DNA from: Blastococcus carthaginiensis
GTDB lineage: Bacteria > Actinomycetota > Actinomycetes > Mycobacteriales > Geodermatophilaceae
Assembly (NCBI RefSeq): GCF_030731085.1
Contig: NZ_JASNFN010000011.1
Span: 1-64,000 of the forward strand
Direction of reading: 5' to 3'
DNA: 64,000 nt
In this document: positions 34,014 through 42,809 of the stretch, in pieces
How positions within the stretch are numbered: the stretch's first letter is position 1
Layout: each line of letters starts with the position of its first letter
Translations under genes and position numbers: made by a program
Notes under the pieces: generated by a model
The model's input: only the letters and a program-made list of their open reading frames with translations
Told to the model about the DNA's origin: nothing
The model's database searches: none

Positions 34014-35117
34014 GTGACCGATGACGTCCTCCTGCACCTGGTCGAGCCGGCCGCGTGGCGGGCCGCGCTGAGCGCGGGCTCGATCGCCCCTGCGCCGGAG
34101 GGGTTCGTGCACCTCTCCGCGCCCGGGCAGGTGCACCTCCCCGCGCAGCGGCTGTTCCCCGGCCGCCGCGACCTGGCGCTGCTCGTCATCGACCCCGCGC
34201 GGCTCCCCGACCCGGTGCGGTGGGAACCCGGGCACCCCGACGACCCGGCGGGATCGCGCTTCCCCCACCTCTACGGCCCGCTGCCGACGTCATCGGTCGT
34301 GGCGGTCCTCCCCTACCGGCCACCGACGCCGGCCGAACTGCCCGCACCCGGCGACGCGCTCGCCCGCGCGGTGGCCCTGTACACCTCGGTACCGGTCCGG
34401 CGTGCGGTCGGGGTGGGCGACGTCCCCGGCGGGGTGGCCGTGCTGGACCCCGACTTCCCGCACTCGCGGGACAACAACCGGCTGGTCCTCACCCGGCCGG
34501 TGACCGCCGCGGCCGTCGAGACCGCCGCCGAGGAGGTCGGGGGCAACGCCGGCTGGCCGCACCTGGCCGCCCTCCTCACCTGGCCGGGTGCCGGGACCGT
34601 GGCCGCCGAGCTCGCCACCCGCGGCTGGACCGCCGAGGAGCTCGTCCTCATGGGCCGGCCCACGGCGCTCCCCGTGCCGGGGACCACCGTCCGCGCCGAG
34701 GTGGTCGACCAGCGGGAGGTACAGGACCTGTGGGACCGGGGCTGGCGCCGCGACCTCGCCTCCCTCGGCGACCGGCTGGAGCCGGTGGCGCGGCAGCTGG
34801 TCGGCCGCGAGCAGCTCAACGACCGGGTGGTCGCGGTGACCGACGTGGTGGTGCGCGAGCACGGCCGCGTGGTGGCCGCGGCGCAGCTGCGGGTGGACGG
34901 CGCGACCGCGGCGGTGGAGTCGGTCATGACCGATCCGGACGTCCGCGGGCGCGGGTACGGCGACGCGGTGCTCGCCCGCGTGCTGGAGCTGGCCGCGGCC
35001 GCCGGCTGCGACCTGGTCGTGCTGGAGGCCGCGGGCGAGGACTGGCCGCGGCACTGGTACGCCCGGCGGGGGTTCACCGTGCTCGGGTCGACCTGGTCGG
35101 TCGACCGGCCTGCCTAG
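34014..35117 (+). CDS. DUF952-GNAT fusion protein
   Basis: A 367-residue protein made of an N-terminal DUF952 domain (about 1-105, with LLHLVEPAAWRAAL and GFVHLSAPGQV) and a C-terminal GNAT acetyltransferase part (about 220-367, with the acetyl-CoA loop DPDVRGRGYGDAVL and HWYARRGF). DUF952 proteins are usually stand-alone and of unknown function. GTG at 34014, 17 bases from the divergent TrmH gene; its end overlaps cdsA by 4 bases. Confidence 0.78.
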   Translation: MTDDVLLHLVEPAAWRAALSAGSIAPAPEGFVHLSAPGQVHLPAQRLFPGRRDLALLVIDPARLPDPVRWEPGHPDDPAGSRFPHLYGPLPTSSVVAVLPYRPPTPAELPAPGDALARAVALYTSVPVRRAVGVGDVPGGVAVLDPDFPHSRDNNRLVLTRPVTAAAVETAAEEVGGNAGWPHLAALLTWPGAGTVAAELATRGWTAEELVLMGRPTALPVPGTTVRAEVVDQREVQDLWDRGWRRDLASLGDRLEPVARQLVGREQLNDRVVAVTDVVVREHGRVVAAAQLRVDGATAAVESVMTDPDVRGRGYGDAVLARVLELAAAAGCDLVVLEAAGEDWPRHWYARRGFTVLGSTWSVDRPA

Positions 35118-36193
35118 ACCGGCGCGAGCACCGTCAGCAGCAGGTAGGCCGCGGCCGCGGACGGCAGCAGCGAGTCCAGCCGGTCCATGATCCCGCCGTG
35201 GCCGGGGAGCAGGTCGCCCATGTCCTTGATGCCGAGGTCGCGCTTGATGAGCGACTCGGCGAGGTCACCGATGGTCGCGGAGACGGCGAGCGAGGCGCCG
35301 AACACCAGCCCGCCCCACCACGGTGTGTCCAGGCCGAGGACCAGGACCGGCGTGGCCACCAGCATGCAGGCGAGCACGGAGCCGGCCATGCCCTCCCAGG
35401 ACTTCTTGGGGCTGATCGAGGGCGCCATCGGGTGCTTGCCGAACAGCACACCGGCCGCGTAGCCGCCGACGTCGCTGGCGATGACGGTGGCGATGAAGGC
35501 GAGCACCCGCAGGGCGCCGTCGTCGGGCACCAGCAGCAGGACGGCGAAGCCGGCCAGGAACGGCACGTAGAGGGCGGTGAGCACGCCGGCGGCGGCGTCC
35601 CGGCGGTAGCCGACCGGGCCGGCGGCCAGCCGCCACAGCAGCACGGCGAGCGCGGTGAGGAAGAAGCCGGTCAGCAGCCCGGTGGGGCCGCGCGTCCACG
35701 CGAGCGCCTCCATGGCGAAGGCACCGACGAGCAGCGGGACCAGCGGTGCGGAGAACCCGCCCCTGCCCAGGGCGCGGGTGAGCTCGACGACGGCGACGAG
35801 GATCGCCGCGACCAGCACGCCCAGGAACGCCGGACGCCAGACGAACAGCGACAACAGGATGACCGCGACCAGCCCGACGCCGACGCCGATGGCCGCGCGC
35901 AGGTTGCGCCCGGCCCGGCTCACCGGCTGTTCCGTGGTGGGCAGCTGCGCGACCGCCTCGGGCACCGGCATGGCCGTCGCCGTGGGGACGTCGTCATCGG
36001 CGGGTTCGGGGTCGTCGGGGACCGGGACCGGCGGGCGCGACGGGAGCGGTGGCAGCGGGCGGGAGGCCGCGACCGGGACCGGCCCGGTGTCGTCGCCCCG
36101 CCGTCGCCCGCCCGGTCCCGGCTCGCCCACCCGCGGGAACGGCTGACCCCCCGGGCGGAGGGAGCCCGGGCGGTCGGCGGGAGGAGGTGTCAT
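35114..36193 (-). CDS. cdsA: Phosphatidate cytidylyltransferase
   Basis: CdsA makes CDP-diacylglycerol for phospholipid synthesis in the membrane. The 359-residue protein has a soluble Pro/Arg-rich N-terminal extension of about 95 residues, then eight or so membrane segments and the family signature SPKKSWEGMAGS with GDLLPGHGGIMDRLDSLL near the C-terminus. It is 22 bases past frr, in the conserved order rpsB-tsf-pyrH-frr-cdsA. Confidence 0.95.
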   Translation of the reverse strand: MTPPPADRPGSLRPGGQPFPRVGEPGPGGRRRGDDTGPVPVAASRPLPPLPSRPPVPVPDDPEPADDDVPTATAMPVPEAVAQLPTTEQPVSRAGRNLRAAIGVGVGLVAVILLSLFVWRPAFLGVLVAAILVAVVELTRALGRGGFSAPLVPLLVGAFAMEALAWTRGPTGLLTGFFLTALAVLLWRLAAGPVGYRRDAAAGVLTALYVPFLAGFAVLLLVPDDGALRVLAFIATVIASDVGGYAAGVLFGKHPMAPSISPKKSWEGMAGSVLACMLVATPVLVLGLDTPWWGGLVFGASLAVSATIGDLAESLIKRDLGIKDMGDLLPGHGGIMDRLDSLLPSAAAAYLLLTVLAPV

Positions 36194-36215
36194 GGGAGCG
36201 GCGGCCGAGCTGAGG

Positions 36216-36773
36216 TCAGACCTCGAGCAGCTCGGTCTCCTTGTTCTTCATCGCCTCGTCGACGTGCGTCACGTGCTGCGCGGTGAGGTCGTCCAGCTCC
36301 TTCTCGGCGCGACGCACGTCGTCCTCGCCGGCCTCGCCGTCCTTGGCGATGCGGTCGAGCTCCTCCTTGGCTCGGCGGCGGATGTTGCGGATCGCGACCT
36401 TGGCGTCCTCGCCCTTGGCGCGGGCCTGCTTCACCAGGTCGCGGCGGCGCTCCTCGGTGAGCTGCGGGAAGATCACCCGCAGGATCTGGCCGTCGTTGGT
36501 CGGGTTGACGCCGAGGTCGCTGTCGCGGATGGCCCGCTCGATGGCCGTCAGCTGGCTCATGTCGTAGGGCTTGATGACCGCCATGCGCGCCTCGGGCACG
36601 GTGATCGAGGCCATCTGCGGCACCGGGGTGTACGCCCCGTAGTAGTCGACCATGATCTTGCTGAACATCGAGGGCGTGGCCCGGCCGGTGCGGACCGAGC
36701 CCAGGTCCTCCCGCGCCACCGAGAGGGCCTTGTCCATCCGTTCCTCGGCGTCGAGCAGGGTGTCGTCGATCAC
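36216..36773 (-). CDS. frr: Ribosome recycling factor
   Basis: A 185-residue protein of exact family length. RRF splits post-termination ribosomes with EF-G. Visible features: SVRTGRATPSMF, the helical hairpin VRTGR...VIFPQLTEERRRDLVKQ and the charged C-terminus. The C-terminal family stretch RRAEKELDDLTAQHV is intact. Confidence 0.97.
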   Translation of the reverse strand: MIDDTLLDAEERMDKALSVAREDLGSVRTGRATPSMFSKIMVDYYGAYTPVPQMASITVPEARMAVIKPYDMSQLTAIERAIRDSDLGVNPTNDGQILRVIFPQLTEERRRDLVKQARAKGEDAKVAIRNIRRRAKEELDRIAKDGEAGEDDVRRAEKELDDLTAQHVTHVDEAMKNKETELLEV

Positions 36774-36843
36774 GGGTTGTCCCTCCTGCGGCGGTTCTCG
36801 TCCCGCCGGCGTCCTCGTCTGTGCCCGATCGGTGCGGCCGGCG

Positions 36844-37614
36844 TCAGGCCGGCTGGCTGATCAGCGTGCCGATCCTCTCACCTGCGGTGGCGCGGGCGAT
36901 GTTGCCGCCGCTCAGCAGGTCGAACACCACGATCGGCATCCGGTTGTCCATGCAGAGGCTGATCGCGGTCGCATCCGCGACCTTGAGCTGCTTGGCCAGC
37001 ACCGTCGCGTAGTCCAGGTCGTCGTACATGACGGCGTCGGGGTTGGTGCGCGGGTCGTCGTCGTAGACGCCGTCGACTCCGTTCTTGCCCATGAGGAGCA
37101 CCTGGCACTCGATCTCCAGGGCGCGCTGGGCGGCGACGGTGTCGGTGGAGAAGTACGGCATCCCGGCGCCGGCGCCGAAGATGACCAGACGGCCCTTCTC
37201 CAGGTGCCGGATCGCCTTGCGCGGGATGTAGGGCTCGGCGACCTGGCCCATCGTGATGGCCGACTGCACCCGCGTCTCCAGCCCGGCCTTCTCGCAGAAG
37301 TCCTGCAGCGCCAGGCAGTTCATGACCGTGCCGAGCATGCCCATGTAGTCGGCCTTGGTGCGGTCCATCCCGGCCTGGGAGAGCTCCGCCCCGCGGAAGA
37401 AGTTGCCGCCACCCATGACGACGGCGACCTGCGTGCCGCGCGCGACGACCTCCGCGAGCTGCTCCGCGATGCCCTTGACGATGTCGGCGTCGACACCGAC
37501 CTTGCCGCCGCCGAAGGACTCACCGGAGAGCTTGAGCAGCACGCGCTGGTAACCGCTCCCGTCGGCGGGCTGGAAGGCGGTGGGGGCGGACAGCGGCGCG
37601 GTGGTGTCGGTCAA
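36844..37614 (-). CDS. pyrH: UMP kinase
   Basis: PyrH phosphorylates UMP to UDP and is the bacterial hexameric, GTP-regulated type. The 256-residue protein has LLKLSGESFGGG near 28-39, VVMGGGNFFRGAELSQ and the DGVYDDDPRTNPDA loop. It lies between tsf and frr; a strong terminator before it means it has its own promoter within 37615-37715. Confidence 0.97.
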   Translation of the reverse strand: MTDTTAPLSAPTAFQPADGSGYQRVLLKLSGESFGGGKVGVDADIVKGIAEQLAEVVARGTQVAVVMGGGNFFRGAELSQAGMDRTKADYMGMLGTVMNCLALQDFCEKAGLETRVQSAITMGQVAEPYIPRKAIRHLEKGRLVIFGAGAGMPYFSTDTVAAQRALEIECQVLLMGKNGVDGVYDDDPRTNPDAVMYDDLDYATVLAKQLKVADATAISLCMDNRMPIVVFDLLSGGNIARATAGERIGTLISQPA

Positions 37615-37715
37615 CGGTTCATCCCTGGGGTGGTGTCGATGGGGCTGCCGGTGGGGTGATCCTGCCGCATGGGCGGATCTGGCTCCTGCCGGGCGAGGGC
37701 GCCGGCCGGACAGAC

Positions 37716-37751
37716 GACCGGCCCCGTCCCACGAGGGGAACGGGGCCGGTC
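37716..37751 (-). terminator. Terminator after tsf
   Basis: Perfect 11-bp stem GACCGGCCCCG/CGGGGCCGGTC (37716-37726 with 37741-37751) beginning 18 bases past the tsf stop codon. It separates rpsB-tsf from pyrH-frr-cdsA. Confidence 0.78.
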
Positions 37752-37769
37752 ATCGGTACCGGGTGCGGC

Positions 37770-38585
37770 TCAGGCCTGGCCGACCTCGAAGCGCGCGAAG
37801 CGCTCCACGGTCAGGCCGGCCTCGTCGACGACCTGCTTGACCGTGCGCTTGGGCTCGGTGATCGACGGCTGCTCGAGCAGGACGAAGTCCTTGTAGTAGG
37901 CGTTGACCCGACCCTCGACGATCTTGGAGATCGCCTGCTCGGGCTTGCCCTCCTCCTTGGCCGTCTGCTCGGCGACGCGGCGCTCGGTCTCGACCGCCTC
38001 GGCCGGGACCTCCTCGCGGGTGAGGTAGCGCGGCCGGGCGGCGGCGATGTGCATCGCCAGGCTGCGGGCGGCGTCCTCGCTGCCACCGGAGTACTGCACC
38101 GCGACACCGATGGCCGGGGGCAGGTCGGTGGCCCGCTTGTGCAGGTAGGTGGCGGTGGTGCCCTCGAACGCGGCGAACCGGCTGAGGACCAGCTTCTCGC
38201 CGATGCGGGCCGACTCGGCCTCGATCAGCGCGGCGACGGTCCGGCCGTTGTCCTCGGTGGCCAGCAGCGCCTCGGCGTCGGCCGGCTTGCTCTGCAGGCC
38301 GATCTCGAGCAGCCGCTCGGCCAGCGCGACGAAGTCGGCGTTCTTGGCGACGAAGTCCGTCTCGCAGTCGAGCTCGAGCAGCGCGCCGTCCTTGCTGACG
38401 ACGACGCCGTTGGTCGTCGAGCGCTCCAGGCGCTTGCCGACGTCCTTGGCGCCCTTGACGCGCAGCAGCTCGACGGCCTTGTCGTAGTCGCCGTCGGCCT
38501 CGGTCAGGGCCTTCTTGCAGTCCATCATGCCGGCGCCGGTGGCGTCGCGGAGACGCTTGACGTCGGCTGCGGTGAACTCAGCCAT
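37770..38585 (-). CDS. tsf: Elongation factor Ts
   Basis: EF-Ts regenerates EF-Tu-GTP. The 271-residue protein has the N-terminal UBA-like part (FTAADVKRLRDATGAGMMDC), TDFVAKNADF and the C-terminal module with EQPSITEPKRTVKQVV. ATG at 38585 is chosen at the family start; the open frame runs on upstream through rpsB without meaning. Confidence 0.97.
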   Translation of the reverse strand: MAEFTAADVKRLRDATGAGMMDCKKALTEADGDYDKAVELLRVKGAKDVGKRLERSTTNGVVVSKDGALLELDCETDFVAKNADFVALAERLLEIGLQSKPADAEALLATEDNGRTVAALIEAESARIGEKLVLSRFAAFEGTTATYLHKRATDLPPAIGVAVQYSGGSEDAARSLAMHIAAARPRYLTREEVPAEAVETERRVAEQTAKEEGKPEQAISKIVEGRVNAYYKDFVLLEQPSITEPKRTVKQVVDEAGLTVERFARFEVGQA

Positions 38586-38634
38586 GTCACTTCCTCTGGG
38601 TGTGTCGAATCTGCGGGAACCGCGGCAGCGCCGC

Positions 38635-38656
38635 CCCTGCCGCCCGTGCGGCAGGG
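38635..38656 (-). terminator. Hairpin in the rpsB-tsf gap, possible attenuator
   Basis: A 9-bp stem CCCTGCCGC/GCGGCAGGG with a 4-base loop (38635-38643 with 38648-38656) lies 15 bases past the rpsB stop. It could partly terminate transcription and set the S2:EF-Ts ratio. Confidence 0.5.
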
Positions 38657-38671
38657 ACGGCGGGCTGTCGA

Positions 38672-39589
38672 TCAGACCTCGGGGGTCTCCTTGCCACCGG
38701 TGGTGGCGGGCACGCCCTCGACCGGGGCGACCTCGCCGGCGGTGGCGTCGGCCGGCTGGGCCGGGGTCTCGGGCAGCGGCGTGGCGGCGGCCTGCTCGTC
38801 GGCGGTGCCGCCGGTCAGCAGCTCGCGCTCCCAGTCGGCCAGCGGCTCGCCGGCGCCGACGGCCTCCTCGCCGGCCTCGCGGCCGGCGTTGGCCTGCGCG
38901 GCCGACCGGGCCATGAGGCCCTCGGCGACGGCGTCGGCGATGACGCGGGTCAGCACCGTGATGCTGCGGATCGCGTCGTCGTTGCCGGGGATCTTGTAGT
39001 CGACCTCGTCGGGGTCGCAGTTGGTGTCGAGGATTGCGACGACCGGGATGTTGAGCTTGCGGGCCTCGCCGACGGCGATGTGCTCCTTCTTGGTGTCCAC
39101 GATCCAGATGGCGCTGGGCACCTTCTGCATGTCGCGGATACCGCCGAGGGAGCGGTCGAGCTTGGCCTTCTCGCGGCTGAGGACCAGCTGCTCCTTCTTG
39201 GAGAGGCTGACCAGCACACCGGTCTGCTCCATGTCCTCGATCTCCTTGAGACGCTGGAGACGCTTGTGCACGGTCTGGAAGTTGGTGAGCATGCCGCCCA
39301 GCCAGCGCTGGTTGACGTAGGGCATCCCGACGCGCTGCGCCTGCTCGGCGACGACCTCCTGCGCCTGGCGCTTCGTGCCGACGAACAGGATCGAGCCGCC
39401 GTGGGCCACGGTCTGCTTGACGAACTCGTAGGCCGAGTCGATGTACCCGAGCGTCTGCTGCAGGTCGATAATGTAGATGCCGTTGCGCTCGGTGAAGATG
39501 AAGCGCTTCATCTTCGGGTTCCAGCGACGGGTCTGGTGCCCGAAGTGGACGCCGCTGTCGAGCAGCTGCTTCATGCTGACGACTGCCAT
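38672..39589 (-). CDS. rpsB: 30S ribosomal protein S2
   Basis: The 305-residue protein has MKQLLDSGVHFGHQTRRWNP, YIIDLQQTL and PVVAILDTNCDPD, all typical of S2. After about residue 235 it carries a 65-residue Ala/Glu/Pro-rich tail that S2 of E. coli lacks but that is frequent in actinobacteria. ATG at 39589. Confidence 0.97.
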   Translation of the reverse strand: MAVVSMKQLLDSGVHFGHQTRRWNPKMKRFIFTERNGIYIIDLQQTLGYIDSAYEFVKQTVAHGGSILFVGTKRQAQEVVAEQAQRVGMPYVNQRWLGGMLTNFQTVHKRLQRLKEIEDMEQTGVLVSLSKKEQLVLSREKAKLDRSLGGIRDMQKVPSAIWIVDTKKEHIAVGEARKLNIPVVAILDTNCDPDEVDYKIPGNDDAIRSITVLTRVIADAVAEGLMARSAAQANAGREAGEEAVGAGEPLADWERELLTGGTADEQAAATPLPETPAQPADATAGEVAPVEGVPATTGGKETPEV

Positions 39590-39892
39590 ATCGCAGCCTC
39601 TCTGCTTCCGCGCGCGACCGGGGCCGCGCGGATTCCGGTTGTCGCGGGCACCGGGTGGTGCACCGCCCTGGCGTCCTGCGGCGCCACTCACCCGGCTGGG
39701 CCGGGACCGAGGAGGCGAGCGCCCCGCCGATCGGCGGGAAGAGGACGCGCGAAGTCGACCCGCTCGCACGGGCCGCACCGGACAGCATACGCGTCCACAG
39801 GCAGCCGCCATCCCGCCGGTCGGCGGGCCGCCCGCGTGGCAGGCTGCCCCTCCCGGACCGGCCGCTCGGGCCGACGAGGAGAGGAGTCGTCC
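39590..39892. other. 303-bp divergent intergenic region upstream of rpsB
   Basis: No gene is supported here. The part nearest rpsB (about 39605-39645) contains an imperfect GCGCG/CGCGC dyad and should be the rpsB leader. The part nearest the plus-strand gene contains its ribosome site GAGGAGAGGAG at 39876-39886. Promoters for both directions must lie between them but are not recognisable by eye. Confidence 0.4.
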
Positions 39893-40486
39893 GTGACGGA
39901 TGCGCCGGCGGACGCGGCAACGTGGCAGCGCTCCCCCCAGCAACTGAGGCGGCTCTCGCTGCTGGTCGGCCTCTCCGTGATGTCCGCCGCCGCGGGGGCG
40001 TTGTGGCTGAGCGACCTCGACGTGCTGGCGCGGGCGCTGGAGCGTCTGATGCCGACGGGGGCCGGCCAGGTCCTGGGCGCCGCCGCGCTCCCGCTGCTCG
40101 CGGCGCTCCTCGCCGTGGCCGGTGAACGACGGCCGGCGCAGGGACGCTCCTACCCGGAGTGGCTGAAGGGGCTGGCCGTCGGCCCCGCGCTGGCCATGCT
40201 GCTGCTCGCGGCGCCCCCGGGGCGCAACGATCCAGGCTCGGTGGTGCGCGATGCCGTGCCGGTGTTCGTCACCTGCACATGGGTGGGGCTCGCGGTGCTG
40301 GCTGCCGGCTGGTTCGCCACCGTGCTGCGCCGGAGCCACCGCGAGGCAGAGGCTCTCCGCTTGGGCCGGCCGGATTTGGTGCCGCCGCCCGAGCCGCACG
40401 CCGGCGCACGCGCGATCCTGGTCCGCGTCGCGGTGGCCTACGCCGTGGCACTCTGCGTGGTGGCCGCGGTCCTCGCGCTCGGGTAG
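39893..40486 (+). CDS. Uncharacterised multi-pass membrane protein
   Basis: A 197-residue protein with about five hydrophobic segments (near 19-40, 62-82, 95-110, 125-150 and 170-195) separated by short polar loops with few charges. No family was recognised. GTG at 39893 has GAGGAGAGGAG nearby and codon use equals that of its neighbours. It precedes the M23 peptidase gene by 86 bases; no functional link is evident. Confidence 0.65.
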   Translation: MTDAPADAATWQRSPQQLRRLSLLVGLSVMSAAAGALWLSDLDVLARALERLMPTGAGQVLGAAALPLLAALLAVAGERRPAQGRSYPEWLKGLAVGPALAMLLLAAPPGRNDPGSVVRDAVPVFVTCTWVGLAVLAAGWFATVLRRSHREAEALRLGRPDLVPPPEPHAGARAILVRVAVAYAVALCVVAAVLALG

Positions 40487-40572
40487 GTCAGCGGCCGTCC
40501 ACAGCCGGCCCGGGCGTCCACAGTTCCCGGCCGGCCCTCTCGCGGGACGCGGCCCGCGACGAGCATCAGGGG

Positions 40573-41133
40573 ATGCCGCTCCGAGCCCGTCCGCTCGCCG
40601 CCCTGCTCCTCGGTCTGGTGGTGCTGGCGGGCGTCGCCCCTGCGACGGCGGCGCCGACCACCGCCGTCGCGCCCCGCCCGGAGGCGCCCTGGAGCGCTCC
40701 GCTTCCTGGCGATCCGGTGGTGACCCGCCCGTTCGACCCACCACCGCACCCGTACGGGCCCGGGCACCGCGGGGTCGACCTGGCGGCGGCCGCCGGCTCC
40801 CCGGTGCTGGCGGCCGGCGAGGGTGTCGTCGTCTTCGCCGGGATGGTCGCCGGACGGCCGGTGGTCAGCGTCGACCACCCCGGCGGGTTGCGGACGACGT
40901 ACGAACCGGTGACGCCGTCGGTGGGCGCCGGCCGGGCCGTCATCCGGGGCGATCCGCTGGGCGTGCTGGATGCCGGCCACGGCGGGTGCCCGGTCGCCGC
41001 CTGCCTGCACTGGGGAGCGCGCCGCGGCGAGGTCTACCTCGACCCGATGACGCTGCTCCGGCCCTCACGGGTGCGGCTGCTTCCCCTCGCCGGGGATGCC
41101 GACGATGCACCACACCGAGCCAGCATCCCGTGA
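40573..41133 (+). CDS. Secreted M23-family (LytM-like) peptidase
   Basis: A 186-residue protein with a clear signal peptide (LAALLLGLVVLAGVAPATAA) and a single LytM domain: GHRGVDLAAAAGSPVLAAG holds the zinc ligands H and D, and CLHWGARRGEVYLDP holds the second metal histidine. The usual HxH is CxH here, as I recall for many actinobacterial members, so activity may be altered or lost. It would act on peptidoglycan cross-links or regulate such enzymes. No binding domain is present. Confidence 0.85.
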   Translation: MPLRARPLAALLLGLVVLAGVAPATAAPTTAVAPRPEAPWSAPLPGDPVVTRPFDPPPHPYGPGHRGVDLAAAAGSPVLAAGEGVVVFAGMVAGRPVVSVDHPGGLRTTYEPVTPSVGAGRAVIRGDPLGVLDAGHGGCPVAACLHWGARRGEVYLDPMTLLRPSRVRLLPLAGDADDAPHRASIP

Positions 41134-41199
41134 CAGGCCGTACGCACCGTTCGTGCGGGGATCCTGGGCGACCCGGCACCCCGGCGCTACCGTCCAGGT

Positions 41200-41883
41200 G
41201 TGCGATTCCGACGCAAGCGAGCCGCGAAGCCGGGCTCCGGCGAGCCCACCGGTGTCGAGCAGGCCGGTGCCGGGACGACCGGCGTGGAGCCGGTCGAGGG
41301 CGGGCCGGTCGAGGGCGGGCCGGTCGAGGGCGGGCCGGTCGAGGGCGGGCCGGTCGAGGCCCAGGCGGCCGAAGCCGCGCCGGTCGAGGCCCAGGCGGCC
41401 GAGACCGCGCCGGTCGAGGGCGAGCAGGACGCCGACCAGGGGCTGGGCGGCCTGCGCCGGGTGATCGACGAATTCGGCTGGGCGGTGCTGCACGGTGGCG
41501 GCACCCCGGGCGAGCCGCGCTACTCCTACACGGTGGGGTTGTCCGCGTGGCAGCACCCCGAGGTCGTCGTGGTGGGGCTCCCCTTCCCCGCCGCCGAGAA
41601 GTACCTGAACCTCGTGGGCGAGGCCGTCCGTGCCGGTGCCCGGTTCGCGCCGGGTACCGCCACGACGGCGCTGACCGACGAGGACTCACCCGTGGTCTTC
41701 CTCCGCGTCGAGGACACCGCACGCCTCGCCGTGGTCGAGGAGCTCCACGGCACCGTGGACGCCCTGCAGCTCATCTGGCCGGACTCCGCCGGCCGGCTGC
41801 CCTGGCAGGAGGGGCACCGCAACCCCCCGGGCACGCAGCCGCTACTGGGTCCCCTCCCGGGCGACCAGCCGACCGGCGGCTGA
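41200..41883 (+). CDS. DUF4262 protein with Val-Glu repeat N-terminus
   Basis: A 227-residue protein. Residues about 28-72 form a repetitive, unstructured stretch (four GGPVE units, then two longer EAQAAE units). Residues about 80-190 match DUF4262: VIDEFGWAVLHGGGTPGEPRYSYTVGL, HPEVVVVGLPF and a final VDALQLIWPDSAGRLPWQEG. DUF4262 has no known function. GTG at 41200. The neighbours, an M23 peptidase and whiG, do not suggest a role. Confidence 0.75.
   Translation: MRFRRKRAAKPGSGEPTGVEQAGAGTTGVEPVEGGPVEGGPVEGGPVEGGPVEAQAAEAAPVEAQAAETAPVEGEQDADQGLGGLRRVIDEFGWAVLHGGGTPGEPRYSYTVGLSAWQHPEVVVVGLPFPAAEKYLNLVGEAVRAGARFAPGTATTALTDEDSPVVFLRVEDTARLAVVEELHGTVDALQLIWPDSAGRLPWQEGHRNPPGTQPLLGPLPGDQPTGG
41291..41410 (+). 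repeat. Coding minisatellite: four 15-bp and two 30-bp tandem units
   Basis: CGGTCGAGGGCGGGC is repeated exactly four times (41291-41350), followed by two 30-bp units (41351-41380 and 41381-41410) that differ at two positions. All units keep the reading frame of the DUF4262 gene, so copy number could vary without frameshift. Confidence 0.9.
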
Positions 41884-41916
41884 GCCGCCTCCCCCGACGA
41901 GGCCTGGTACGCGACG

Positions 41917-42717
41917 TCAGGCGATGTCGGCGAGCTTGGTGCGCAGGTGCAGGACCGCCTTGGTGTGCAGCTGGCAGATCCGGCTCTCGGTCACCCCCAG
42001 CACGCGGCCGATGTCGGCGAGCGTCAGGCCCTCGAAGTAGTAGAGCGAGACGACGACCTTCTCCCGCTCGGGCAGCTGCTCGACGGCGCGGGCCAGGAGC
42101 TGCCGGGCCTCGCCGTGCTCGGCCATCGCCTGCGGGTCCAGCGCGCTGGGGTCCTGCAGGGTGTCCCCGAGGCGCGGGGAACCGCCCTCGTCGTCGGTCA
42201 GCAGCTCGTCGAGGGCGACGACGTTGACCAGCGACAGCTGACCCAGGAACTTCCGGATGTCCTCGACGTCCATCTCCATGGCGTCGGCGACCTCTTCGTC
42301 GGTCGGCGTCCGGTGCAGCTTGCTCTCCAGCTCCGCGACGGTGCGCTCGAAAGCGCGTGCCTTGACGCGCACCGACCGCGGGATCCAGTCGGTGTTGCGC
42401 AGCTCGTCGATGATCGCGCCGCGGATGCGCGCCATGGCATAGCTCTCGAACTTCACCTCACGGGTGGGCTCGTAGCGGGTGATGGCGTCGATGAGCCCGA
42501 ACGTGCCGTAGGAGATGAGGTCGGCCTGCTCGACGTGCGCGGGCAGACCGCTGCCCACCCGGCCGGCGACGTACTTCACCAGCGGCGCGTAGTGGAGGAT
42601 CAACCGGTCGCGCAGGCCGGCGTCCCGGCCCTCGACGTACCGCGCCCACAGGTCGGCCAGCAGGGCATCGGCGTCCTCGCCGGACCCGCCGATGCGGTGG
42701 ATGGTTGCCTCAGACAC
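41917..42717 (-). CDS. whiG: WhiG/FliA-type sigma factor
   Basis: A 266-residue group 3 sigma factor: region 2 (LVKYVAGRVGSGLPAHVEQ, SYGTFGLIDAI and FESYAMARIRGAIIDELR), region 3 (WIPRSVRVKARAFE) and region 4 (EREKVVVSLYYFEGLTLADI, TESRICQLHTKAV). In Streptomyces WhiG starts sporulation; in motile actinomycetes such sigmas drive flagellar genes. The position near rpsB-tsf and dprA agrees with the Streptomyces locus. Which programme it controls here is inference. Confidence 0.92.
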   Translation of the reverse strand: MSEATIHRIGGSGEDADALLADLWARYVEGRDAGLRDRLILHYAPLVKYVAGRVGSGLPAHVEQADLISYGTFGLIDAITRYEPTREVKFESYAMARIRGAIIDELRNTDWIPRSVRVKARAFERTVAELESKLHRTPTDEEVADAMEMDVEDIRKFLGQLSLVNVVALDELLTDDEGGSPRLGDTLQDPSALDPQAMAEHGEARQLLARAVEQLPEREKVVVSLYYFEGLTLADIGRVLGVTESRICQLHTKAVLHLRTKLADIA

Positions 42718-42809
42718 GGTCGCGCTCCTCGGTCGTGCTGCGCGGGCACCGTCCGTGGTCCCGCGTGGTCCTGACTGCCGCCGCAGGTCCCGCCACCCGG
42801 CCGCGCGCC

